Of a DNA stretch of 64,000 bases, positions 1 through 11,400 are shown piece by piece (the first letter of the stretch is position 1; the number at the start of each line of letters is the position of its first letter). The position numbers and the translations under genes were made by a program. This DNA comes from Hepsetus odoe (taxonomy: Eukaryota > Chordata > Actinopteri > Characiformes > Hepsetidae): positions 7,021,433 through 7,085,432 of the forward strand of contig CM029369.1 of assembly GCA_017165825.1 (NCBI GenBank), written 5' to 3'. Below the pieces are notes generated by a model. That model did not search any database and had not been told where the DNA came from. It saw only the letters and a program-made list of their open reading frames with translations.

Positions 1-560
1 AAAAAGTGCATGAGAGTCTCAAAAATAATGATTTTTTTTTTTACATTTAATTACACTCAAGTTTAAAGTAAGGGTAACTCTTAGAAGCAAAGCTAAGACC
101 TCAACCTCATCCAAACATGAAACCCAGCAACAAAATACACATACAGCAAACTATTATAGAAGTCACACTATTTAACAAGATTTTGCTGAGTGTGATAAGC
201 TGAGCAGGACAGATTCAGGCCCTATTAAAAACACACCCAGAACCAAAAAGAATTCAACAAAAAACAATCAAACTCAAATAAATGAATAAAATCTGGTTAA
301 ACTGAAACCATCAGATTTTGTCCCAAATCCAGCAATCAGACAATTTGCAGTTTTTATTCTGGAAAGTCTGTGGTTTACAGTTTTGTGATGTAAAGAACAC
401 AATGTAGAGAAATCCAATTAAGCTGTATTTTGTAAAAGTGTCCATCTAGACGTGCACAGCGTGAGTGTGTGGCATAAAAGTTAATAGCAAATTCCAAAAA
501 GATCTTAAGCCATTTTGGTTGGTTGATTCAGAATCAGCCATAACAATTAATGACTGTCGC
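1..560. other. No recognised feature
   Basis: AT-rich sequence with no conserved open frame or recognised repeat. Confidence 0.5.
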
Positions 561-1030
561 CCTTAATCCAAAAACCAAACTCAACCAAAACACAAACCCA
601 ACAACCTCAACCAAACTCACACAGAACCAATCTGACCCAGCACCCCCTGATAAAACCAAAACCACTCCAACCAAACTTATCCAGAACCTCACACCCAAAA
701 CCTTTCTGACCCAACACCCCTCCAAATAAAGCAATCAGAACCAAAACCAGTCCAACCCAGCTTATCCAGAACCACTAACCACTCACCATTCAAATCCATT
801 CAAACTCACCCAGTACCATTCAGACCCATTCAAACTCACCCAGAACCATTCAAACTCACCCAGAACCATTCAGACCCATTCAAACTCAGCCAGTACCATT
901 CAGACCCATTCTAACCCACCCAGACCCATTCAAACTCACCCAGAACCATTCAGACCCATTCAAACTCACCCAGAACCATTCAGACCCATTCAAACTCACC
1001 CAGAACCATTCAGACCCAAACAAACCAAAA
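561..1030. repeat. 30-bp minisatellite with degenerate flank
   Basis: From about 785 to 1020 a 30-bp unit recurs about eight times. Its halves are CATTCAAACTCACCCAGAAC and CATTCAGACC. From about 560 to 785 related but diverged 20-35 bp units (ACCAAACT...CCAGAACC) continue. The array is open on the minus strand (repeated WFWVSLNGSE) only because the unit length is a multiple of three. Confidence 0.85.
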
Positions 1031-1139
1031 ACACTCAGTTCCAAACTGCCCAGAACCAGCCGATCCAGTGATGTGATCACATGAAGGTTATGAGTGGAAC
1101 TGTACCCCCCTCAAACCTCCAATCTAAAAGTGTTTTATC

Positions 1140-1460
1140 TGAACCCCGAACCTGCCCGGACCGGTACCTTCTGAACCCTGCCGTCCACGTCCAGGTGAAC
1201 GGTCCGGTGGGAGGAGGACGCTGCCGAGCCCATCCTGCTTCTAGTGGGCTCTGAAATCCCGCGGAGCGCACTACAACCAGAGCCGGAACCGCGGGGCGGT
1301 CCAGCCCGGGCACATCTCTGAGTCCGGCCGAGCCCACCGACACCTGAACTCACCGACACTACATCCCACAGACACCTGAGCCCCCCTCCTCCACACAGTC
1401 ATGCGCATGCGCCGCATCGAACGGACGCACTCGCGCCGGCTTGTATTCCGCCGTTGCGGG
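1140..1460. promoter_or_regulatory. GC-rich, CpG-dense promoter-like block with NRF-1-type site
   Basis: An abrupt rise in GC and CpG content in an AT-rich region. The palindrome TGCGCATGCGCC at 1402-1413 fits the NRF-1 consensus. On the minus strand a donor-like GTGTCG|GTGAGT lies at 1354/1353, which would suit a non-coding first exon of a gene running left out of the window. The direction is not proved and no coding exon is recognised nearby. Confidence 0.45.
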
Positions 1461-1758
1461 GACTTTAGTAAAGGTGGACATTATCACCCCGTTTACGAGC
1501 CTTTTTGATCTTTAATATGATTTGGAGGGATTTGTTCCTCAGATGGCGATTGTTTAAAATACATTCAAGCATTTAATGGAGGAGAAAAGACTCGTCATGT
1601 TCAATTTTATGTTCCTCTGTAGTTTCAGTTAATGAAACTGTTCAGAGTTTTAATATTTTATTAAAGGAAAATGATTAAAAAGAGAATAGTGCCTGAAACA
1701 GCTGTGCTGATATAGTTCTGATGCTTGCAGATCAGATGGGGTGGCGAAGCTTTTATAA

Positions 1759-2008
1759 AGTGAAGGTGAAAGTGACTATTCGCCATAGTCAAACACAGCT
1801 CAGCGCACAGTGAACCATGAATGCTACTCTGCATCTATCCCACACACACCGTGCAGCAGGGTGCAGCAATATCCAGTGTCCAGGGAGCAGTGATGAGGAA
1901 GGCACCTTGCACAAGGGTACCTCAGGGCAACCTACTGGTTTGGGATTCAAACTAATGACCTTCCGAGTAATAGCGGCTAGTTCCTAAAAACTAGGCCATC
2001 ACTGCCCC
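1759..2008 (-). repeat. tRNA-derived SINE, family A (copy 1)
   Basis: Minus-oriented copy of a SINE of about 250 bp found eleven times in this window. The tRNA-like head has an A box in TGGCCTAGTGGTTAGG and a B box in GGTTCGAATCCC-like sequence. The body contains GCCCTGAGGTACC and GAGCAAGGTACC, and the end is TGACAAGGGTNGTCACTTTCACTT. Confidence 0.85.
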
Positions 2009-2248
2009 ACATTTGCATTTGTGATCATTCACTCATATATAAAATGTTAGTGTTTCATTAAACTCCATTTCCATTTACAAAAACAGAGGCACTAGAGGGG
2101 ACGAGAAATCTCTGGGTGTAAGTTCACAGGTGGTGCTAGACAGGTCATTATTCTAAGACCATGACACTCACACAGATCAAACCCTGAGGCAATTTAACAT
2201 CTCCAGTCCCCCTGACATGCATGAACAGTGCTTCAGAGGGACCGGTGG

Positions 2249-2502
2249 ACAGTGGTGGCCTAGCAGTTAGGGCATTAGCCGCATGATCGGAGGATCAGGG
2301 GTTCAAACCCCTTCCCAATAGGTTGCCCTGAGGTACCCTTGAGTAAGGTACCGCCCCCATCACTGCTCCCTGGGCGCTTTCAATAGCTGCCCACTGCTGC
2401 ACGGGTTTGAGTGTGCATGGGTTAAATGCAGAGGGCCAATTTCATTGTGGTTCATGTGTGCTATGCTGTGACCTTGCAATGACAAGGGTTGTCACTTTCA
2501 CT
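2249..2502 (+). repeat. tRNA-derived SINE, family A (copy 2)
   Basis: Near full-length plus copy: head GTGGTGGCCTAGCAGTTAGG, B box GGGTTCAAACCCC, body AGGTACCCTTGAGTAAGGTACC, tail GTCACTTTCACTTT. It lies about 240 bp from copy 1 in the opposite orientation. Confidence 0.87.
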
Positions 2503-3489
2503 TTTTTTTCCACTTTCACCTGCTGGAAATGAACTCTTTCTTCAGCACTAAAATAACTTTATAGTTATAAACAAAGTTATGAAGAGTCAAAAGAGATCGA
2601 GAGAGAGAAAATATAGACCATTGCATGCAAAAGTTGAACATGCACTGTCAGATGTGTTTATTTAACATCTTACACATTTTCTGTTTAATTATGAAAGTAA
2701 AAAAAACCAAAAAACATTAACTACGAGTTTTTACTTTAAAAATAAACTTTAAAAGAGGAAATTCCATTTCCATTTTTTTCTCTTTTCCTATTTGGACACA
2801 TCCGCTGCTCTTCCTATTGTGTGCAGTTTCCAAGATTAATGGTGTATATACGTCCAAACTCACCACTACTCGTCACGCTTACCTGGAATGTTTTTGCCTT
2901 CTCCAGTAAAGCTTCCACCTTTTAGAGACTTTTTATCGAGAGACAAACTCATATTTGACACAAACATATTAAACAGAAGTGATGTTTTCTTTATTTATAA
3001 TCCATTCCATCAGTAACTCCATAAATAGCAACACTACACAGTGATGTCCCGACTCAGCTGCTACCTTGGATTTCCAGCTGTGTCACTTACACAAAAATGG
3101 AAGAAAAAAACTCGACACAAGCACGCAGGGTGTAATAAAGTAGAAAAAAAGGCACAGGGAACCTCTTAACACCAGTAAAGCTTTACACAAGGAATTCAAA
3201 TGAAGATACATTCAAGCATCCATAGTGCGACACCCATACAGTCGACCATTGGTGTTGCAGTTACTGCAGGAGAAAAGCAATAAGCCACAGGCCTACACTG
3301 GAATAAGTCGAACTGATCTAACAGCATCGTTCTACACAATGATGTTTCACTCCAAGGCAAAATGTGAGGATTTACAGTCACAAGAACCGAGGCTAGTGAT
3401 GGTTACACAGGCAGAATGAATGAAACTCATCTGTTTGGTTTTTGTTTGTACACAAAACAACATAAATGAGCTTCACTTAATATGTAATA

Positions 3490-3545
<56 letters not shown>

Positions 3546-3637
3546 CAAGTGGTTACAAAGAAGTTATGTCGCTACGGCATCTTCAAAATCTACAGCACTG
3601 TTTCTGAGCAAAGGAACAAATTGAAAAGAGAAGAGAG

Positions 3638-3690
<53 letters not shown>

Positions 3691-5692
3691 AGGCTTCTCC
3701 TCAGCCTTCGTTGATACCAAAGTACAGAGTGCATCCATCTAGACCTAATCTAATCTGCTGTTAGAACGGCCAATTTTAAGCAGTCAAGAAGTTCTAGTTC
3801 ATACGAAAATGTCTCATGATCTGTCCCGAATAAAGAAATAATCTCTCACCACATTTACATAAAAAAGGAACACATTTGCCTTACTTCACAGGACATTTAA
3901 ATAAACAAATAGAATAGTCTTCTATAAATAACGAATAAGGTTTTCTTTGGTTTAGAGAAAGGCAGATGGGAATGAATAACCATATATTTAACAAAGTCCC
4001 CATATATACATTTAATTCATCGGTCCATCCACTATATGCTCAAAGCGATTTTAAGAGGGTCACCTCACCTCCTTACTGTCGGCAGGACAAAACTAAATAC
4101 ACCACATGTGTGTTAAAACCACTGGAGCAATACTTAGTACTGTTCTCTCAGCCTAAATTGCTGTCCTGCTAAAAGGGTCCCACTGAGTTTCTATTCACCA
4201 TTAGTCACCATTATTGCTGCATGTGATTGCTTTGGATTATTCAGATGATTCTCTTAGTTTTGACCCCATTTAATGTGTGGGTGTTTCCCCTGCTTTTGCA
4301 TTAACAGGGCAGCTTGTAGACATCAGCTCTTCCTCTCACCATCAATAAATATTTCACCTCAAGTGCTAACACTGTTAATAATGAGATCAGGCCATGCTGC
4401 TCTTCCTGAAGGCGAATCATATTCTTTTAACGGCAGGGCTATCTTAACGACTCCCAGTCCCAGTCTGTCTTACCCTAATACTGCATTTTTGTGTGTTTCC
4501 TCTGCTCCATAATGCTTTGCTCAGCTGATAATAATGAGCTGATGCACTGAATCAGGAATCTTAGAGCAGGGAATACACAAAAGGCTCAGGTGACTGCAAT
4601 TTTCTGGACTAATCAATTTAGGAATCACATTCTGCTTATCACAACAAAATGCCATGGTGCAAACTTAATAATCCCATCAGTACCATGGCTAAAGCACGAG
4701 CTTCCACATGGTCCATCCATTATTAACAGTCCCTCTTCAGATAGATTTACCAATCTGTAGACATATTGTCACCCCTAATAAATATGCACCGGGAGTTAAA
4801 CAGACTATTATACCTCAATAACGAATAACCTTATTCTTAAACAATGTCTGTCACTGAGAAGTTCAACATTTCTTTAACCTAAAGACTTCTATATAGTAAG
4901 ATTCCAAGGCCAAATTAGACGTTTATGTCCCACACCATTGAACAAATGTTGTTTCGAGCTTCTCACAAGGTCTGTTACACTACTGATCCAGACAAAGTTA
5001 TTTAAATATGCTTCCTCTATGCTTGCTTCCTTCATTTATGTGACACAGTTGAACAGTACAAGAATTAATTACAGTGGTTTTGGAAAAAGGATGTACAGCT
5101 ACAGCATACACATTACATCCCTCTTACACTTACGCTACAAAGAAATACAAAGATGTTCTAAATAAAATTAAGTGAAAATTCAGTCTTGTCCCTTTTTTGC
5201 AACCAGTTAAAGGCAAAGCACAACGAACGGAGCCAGTCCAAAGTGCAATTTTGGTCCAGACCCAAGTTATGGTCAAGTTAGGAAGTGATCAGAGTTTTGA
5301 GTGAGGGGACTGTCCAGAGCCTCCTCCCTCTAATCTCACTCTCCAGTTTAGTGCAAAGTGCTCAGTGCTCCTTCAGTCTGGAAAAGAGTGACACGCATGA
5401 ATCAATTACATTGTGTTTACAGGTCCAAAAATGAATGTGCAGATAGCAATTCAGACTTAAGAAATAATTCACACGATGTGTTTACATGCACTTAAATCAT
5501 TTAAAAAAACAGAAAAACTCTGTCGACTAAATCATGAGATTATTTTTAAACACCGGCATCTTAAACAAAAGGCACTGGAAGTGCCTTTTAGAGCAAATGT
5601 CAGTTCTAATAAAAAAAAGAAATGTAATATTATTTAAAAATGTAAAAACTAAATATTTGGTAACATATATTGCTGTGTACTCTCAGGTCTTC
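2503..5692. repeat. Non-coding stretch with (CA)n and poly-A tracts
   Basis: Contains a (CA) tract of about 21 units at 3499-3541 and a run of about 51 A at 3639-3689. Short open frames here are not conserved-looking. It may include downstream flank or an extended 3' UTR of SLC37A1; nothing else was recognised. Confidence 0.6.
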
Positions 5693-5698
5693 TTTATT
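5693..5698 (-). terminator. slc37a1: Candidate SLC37A1 polyadenylation signal
   Basis: AATAAA on the minus strand about 530 nt after the SLC37A1 stop codon. It gives a reasonable 3' UTR of roughly 0.55 kb ending just before the SINE at 5742. Other AATAAA hexamers occur further on (for example near 2991), so the real site is uncertain. Confidence 0.3.
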
Positions 5699-5741
5699 TG
5701 ATGCAAAAAAGCAAAAGGTTGCCAGATTCAGAGTACACACA

Positions 5742-5999
5742 GGGGCAGTGGTGGCCTAGTGGTTAGGGAGTTGGCCCCGCATCAGAAGGTTCGATTCCCT
5801 CACAAGTAGGTTGCCCTGAGGTACCCCTGAGCAAGGTACCGTCCCTGTCACTGCTCCCCGGGCGCTTTCAATAGCTGCCCACTGCTGCATGGTGTTTGTG
5901 TGCATGGGTTAAAAGCAGAGGTCCAATTTCGTTGTGGTTCACGCTTGCTGTGCTGTGACCTCACAATGACAAGGGTGGTCACTTTCACTTTCACTTTTC
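5742..5999 (+). repeat. tRNA-derived SINE, family A (copy 3, full length)
   Basis: Complete plus copy running from GGGGCAGTGGTGGCCTAGTG through B box GGTTCGATTCCC to the TCACTTTCACTTTCACTT tail. It sits just beyond the candidate SLC37A1 polyadenylation signal. Confidence 0.9.
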
Positions 6000-6229
6000 T
6001 TTCACACACTGTATTACATGATTATGATGATAATATTTAATTGTCTTTGTGGCTATAAAATCTGTTCATGACTCTAATTTGAAGTCAGAATCAAACGATT
6101 ATGCATTATTAGGTTTAAATAAGCACTTTGCCACTTAATCAGATAAGTGCAAAAACAAATTATGACTGCAAGGTAAGTGCATGTCACAAATTCAGAAAGA
6201 TATGAAAGTGGATAAAGATAAATGCATGC

Positions 6230-6298
6230 TCACTCTACAGCAACACCTGGACGGCTTTTATTAGACCTCAGCTCCTTCAACACCAATCTCAGCAGCAA
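6230..6298 (-). CDS. slc37a1: SLC37A1 coding exon 17 (C-terminus and stop)
   Basis: Acceptor GTTTGCAG|TTG. Encodes LLLRLVLKEL and a charged tail, KELRSNKSRPGVAVE, then TGA at 6232-6230. LLLRLV.KEL aligns with the family's cytosolic C-terminus. The tail differs from the mammalian one, and I cannot exclude an alternative splice within this exon to a further 3' exon. Confidence 0.82.
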   Translation of the reverse strand: MLLRLVLKELRSNKSRPGVAVE

Positions 6299-8445
6299 CT
6301 GCAAACGGATCAATCAGAGTGAGCACAGAACACAACACATGCATCTTTGTTAAATAGCACAACCGGAGTGTGATTTACTGAAAACTCACCACTAGTGCCA
6401 AAAAGTCTGCAGTCATGAGCATGTAGAAGACTTGATCCCAGCCCTGTGCTGACAGCAGTCCTGCCAACAAGGGGCCTATGGCAGCACCTGCAGGCCACGA
6501 GGAAAGATTAGGGAATGTAGAATTAATCATTTTAACTTTTACATTTATTTTTAATAAATAAACCCGGCCACTAGGGATGCACAAGTAAGTGTATTTCTTG
6601 GTGCCGGTCCCAAGCACAGATAAATAGAGAGGGTTACTTCAGGAAGTGCATCCTTTGTAAAACTTTTGCCAAACCAATATACAATAACCTCGCTTCCATC
6701 ACTCTTTCCCATAACTTCATGCTGTGGCTGATCAAATTTATCCCTCTATAGTTACTACAGCTCTGTGCATCACCTTTTTTATTGAAAGTCTGTACCAATT
6801 CACTTCCCTTAAACACCTCCATGCTTCCTCCGGTATATCATCCAGACCAACAGCCTTTTCATTCTTCATCCTCTTCATCGCTGCCCTTACTTCCCTCTTG
6901 CTTATTTGCACTTCCTTGTTCACTATCCTCACATCATCCAATCTTCTCTCTCTCTTGTTCTCTTTGTTCATCAGCCCCTCAAAGTATTCTTTCCATCTGC
7001 TCAACAAGCTCTGTTCACTTGTGAGTATGTTTCCATTTCTATCCTTTATCGCCCTGACCTGCTGCACATCATTAGCAGCTCTGTCTCTCTGTCTAGCCAA
7101 TCAGTATGGGTTATTTTCTCCCTCCTTACTGTCCAGCCTCTCATATAATTCTCCAAACATCTGATCTTTAGCCTTCGCCACTGCTTTCTTCATCCTGCAC
7201 TTCATCTCCTTGTACACCTGTTTACTTTCTTCATCTCTCTGACTATCCCATTTCTTCTTTGCCTGCATATTGCCCTTAATACACTTCAGAACTTCTGGGT
7301 TCCACCACTACGTTTCCTTGTCCTCCCTCTTCTGTCCAGCTGTCACACCAAGTACATTTCTGGCTATCTGCCCAACCACTTCTGCAGTGGTTTCCGAGCA
7401 ATCCAGTAGCTCTTCAACACCTCCCAGTGCCCGTGTTATCTCCTGCCTGAATTCCACCTTGCAGTCTTCCTGCCTCAGCTTCCACCACTTCATCCTCGAC
7501 TCTGCCCTCACTTTCCTCCTCTTCCTGACCTCCAAGGTCATCCTACAGACCACCATCCAACTTTGCAGTCTCCAATCTCCTTCAGACTGACCCTGCTGCA
7601 AAGAATATAATCCACCTGTGAGCATCTTCCTCCTCTCTTATACGTCTGTCTTCTTAAAATAAGTATTAACTACAGCCATTTCCATGCTTTTCACAAAATC
7701 TACAACCATCTGACCTTCAGCATTCCCCTCCTTGACCCCACACCTACCCATCAGCTACTCATCACCTCTGTTCCTTCACCAACCTGTCCATTAAAGTCTA
7801 CACCAATCACCACTCTCTCTCCCCTGGGTAAACTCTCTTTAACTTCATCAAATTCACTCCAGAATTCTTCTTTCTCCTCCATCTCACAATAAACTTGTGG
7901 AGCACTATCTACATTCATTATCATACCTTCAAAATCCAACTTCAAAATCATCACCTTATCTGACACTCCAAAACACTCTTCATATACTCCCTGTCCCTGT
8001 CACTGCTCCCCGGGCGCTTTCAATAGCCGCTGCCCGTGTGTGTACAGGGGTGAAACGCAGAGATAGAATTTTGTTGTGTTGTGCTGCCTTTCACAATGAC
8101 TAGGGCAGTTACTTTCACTTTCGGGATAACACTTACCCCATTCCTCCTTCCATCCACACCATGGAAAAACTATTTAAACCCTCTTCCAATACACCTGAAC
8201 TTCTATCTAGCCTCTCATATACAAAATGTCAACCTTCCTTCTCTCCATCATATCAGCTAATTCTCCCTTTTCCAGTCATGCTGCCAACATTCAATGTTCC
8301 TACCCTCACTTCTACTGCCCTCCACTTCCTTCTCTACTCCTGCCTTTGAGCATGCCTTCCTCCTCCTCTTCTTCTTCTTCTTTTCCTTTGGCCAACGCCC
8401 CTCCTGACATAACCAGCACAAAGAATTACACTGGCTGGGCCACAT

Positions 8446-8477
<32 letters not shown>

Positions 8478-11400
8478 TAAAACACATACTTAGTAAATGT
8501 GATAAGGGCTATCGACAGATTAGGAGTCACAGCTAAATGAAATGTTAAATTGCTAAAAATAGCAGCAGAAAAGGGTGGAGAAAACAGGCTCAATGAAATT
8601 TCCAGTGTCTACGCTCCATTTCTCAGAATAGTTGAAAATAGCTTGCACTGTGTCTTTCAACATTTTCAAAGAAAGGGCACATAAAGTGCCTCTCAGAATT
8701 CTTGCAAGGTGTGAGTAGTCATGGGTCTTGAATAATTTCCTGGTTCCAAAGCCAAGGTTTCTCTTTTGCTTACAGCCCAAAATCACACAGTGAGCATTTC
8801 ATATTGCTGAGGTTTCAGTGCTAACATTCAGGTCTACATGCCGAACTTTGTGTTTCACTCTACACATCTCAATTTGTACAGTTTAGAATGGTCCAAATTA
8901 TTCGAGCAAAGTCCTGTTTCAAAGATAACTGATATTAATTCAAGAAACAGTCGCAATGATTGATGAAGCAATTAGCATTAATGCTCTGCCCTTATGAACA
9001 AGATTTGTTCTAGTGGAATGACTGAATTTGCATTATTCAGAGATTAATATGGTACTATTTTCAATTGAAATACTGCATTTGACCATTTATAGCATATGTG
9101 CATACTCAATATTCTGAAACGTCAGGGATCATCAAAATTCATGGATCGTTTTGATTAAGCATTTTTAATCAACGTTTAACAAAAGACTTAACAATGTAGC
9201 AAATTATTTAACTCTCCACAATAAACCACAGCTCATTACAGAAATTTTATCTATTTACCAACAGATCCTGTCCCATCGATAATGGCTGTAACTGTAGAGA
9301 GAGCTCTTGCATTGCCTTTCAGGCTCTTGTGGGTTCCCTATAAATGAAAATGTCAACGGGTTAGTACAAAGAGATGTATATGACATTATAAGTAATAAGA
9401 AATGACTATTTATGGTAATCAGTATACTGCAGAAGCAGTCAGCAGGGATGATGAAGAAGCCCTTTAACAGCCATTCTCTCTGCCAAGCAGACAGACACAC
9501 TCTAACACACTCACCAGGTCAGCAGACACAGCTGTCGTAATAAGTGCATATGGTCCATTGACTAATCCCCCACACACCAGCAGCATCCCTAACAATTCAA
9601 ACAAACACTGTATTAAACCTCCAAAGTGACAGAGTTAAAAAAACACTTCACATGAAGAACACACAACCAACAATCACCTGCTTAATCCCTCTTTCAATGG
9701 AGCAAGCTGTGTGAATCCAAAACTATTTTGTTTTTATCTCTAGCCTAAATATTTTAGTCTTACTAGACCCATGCCCTATCTTTTAATCCTGGTTATAAAA
9801 CAGATGCGTTCCTTTTCATCACCACCCAGAAAAGAAAATTAAACCTGACAGAGCTGTGCAGTGAGAACAAAGACTGTCAATAAATACGAATGAATAAATT
9901 ATTAAACAATATCAAATAACCTGCTATAAGTAAGGAGCAAACAGGATAAAATCTGAAATTTAAATAAATAAAAAAAAGGGAGAAGAGCTGTAAAATTCCT
10001 AATGTGAATTTTTAACCTGACAGAATTTCAACAGAATTCTGATTGTGATTCAGCTTTTTTTTTTTTTTTTTTACCCTCCAACCTCAGCTTTATGGGCAGT
10101 GGATTCTTACCAATAGTCGGGCCCAGGCCAAACTGGCTCATCATGGAAAAGCCATAAAGCTAAAAAGAGTGACCAAAAACAAAGTGTCAAGCAAGACTGT
10201 TACACTGAGGATAATAAATGAGAAAAATAAAACTATATGTTTGGGCTAACTATAGCGTGAATTCATCTAAATATATATAATGAATTTTATCTATCAATCT
10301 AAATATATATTATTAATTGTATTTCCTTGATTCACATGTTTACATAATCTCACCAGGAATTACATATTTAATAATCACATCAACATAATGTTGTCTTGGT
10401 TTAATTTAATTCAATGTAGTACAGACATGAACCAATTAAAAGTTATGCTGTCCTGCAGAGGGCAGTAAATGGACATACTGTTGGAGCAGCCAGAAGCAGC
10501 ATCACAGCACATGTAGTTGCTCTTTTTCCAAGTTTATCTGATACCACGCCTGCCAGGATACCGCCTACACACACGCACACACACACACACATATGAAATT
10601 TCAATATTTAAATAAAAGCTGTTTAATATCAATGGGGAAAAGTAGAGATCACTGTCTCTTCGATGCAGTTTTCAATGCAGTGCTCCTACTGTGATGAATT
10701 CAATTAATGATGCTAAATTCAGCTTAGGTGCTCCCACTGAGTTCAGTTTGGCTTTTAATTTTAATCAATTTCAATGTATTGGAATTTCAGAAATTCCCAT
10801 ACCAACAATTCCTCCGACATCAAACAGGGTGGACAGGTCCCCTGCTTTCTTTGCATCAAGGTGAGCTAGGAGACAAAGGCAAGACAAACACAATAATTGA
10901 TGCATGATTTAAAGGCTCGCTGGTTAATAAAATATGAATGACGAGTCACACAAGTTTGGGCAGTTGAAGCTGTTCAAAAGAGGCCACTCTGCATTCCTCG
11001 AATATGCTCCTCAAAACTCACCGGCTTTAGTGATGTAGAGGGGCAGCCAGAAAAGGAATGTATAGCTGACCAGCTTAGCGAAGAGAAGGCAGAAAGAAAA
11101 TTCCACCACACCCTGCAGACAGAGAGTGAATGAAATGAGAGGGTGCTATACACATTACACAACACACCTACAGAGGCAACACACCTTCATAGCATCTACA
11201 TAAGGATATAAGAGCACATAAATAATCACACACATTTTAGGGAAGGTTTTTTTTGTGTACATGTGTTCTAAAGGCCAAAACGTAGGCAGTAGGCATTTTA
11301 CTAAAGGTAGTAAAAAAAATGCAGAGTTTATCTTTGTGGTTGCTTATGCAGAAAAGGGTAAAACAAACTCATGAGAGCACATCTCTGATTCAGGTGGGTT

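Noticed and set aside
886..1080. Repeated WFWVSLNGSE peptide on the minus strand
   Set aside because: Direct translation of the 30-bp minisatellite; no gene context.
5341..5400. A possible extra SLC37A1 last exon with a LKEH ending near 5378
   Set aside because: It needs a weak donor inside exon 17. The in-frame stop at 6232-6230 gives a complete protein without it.
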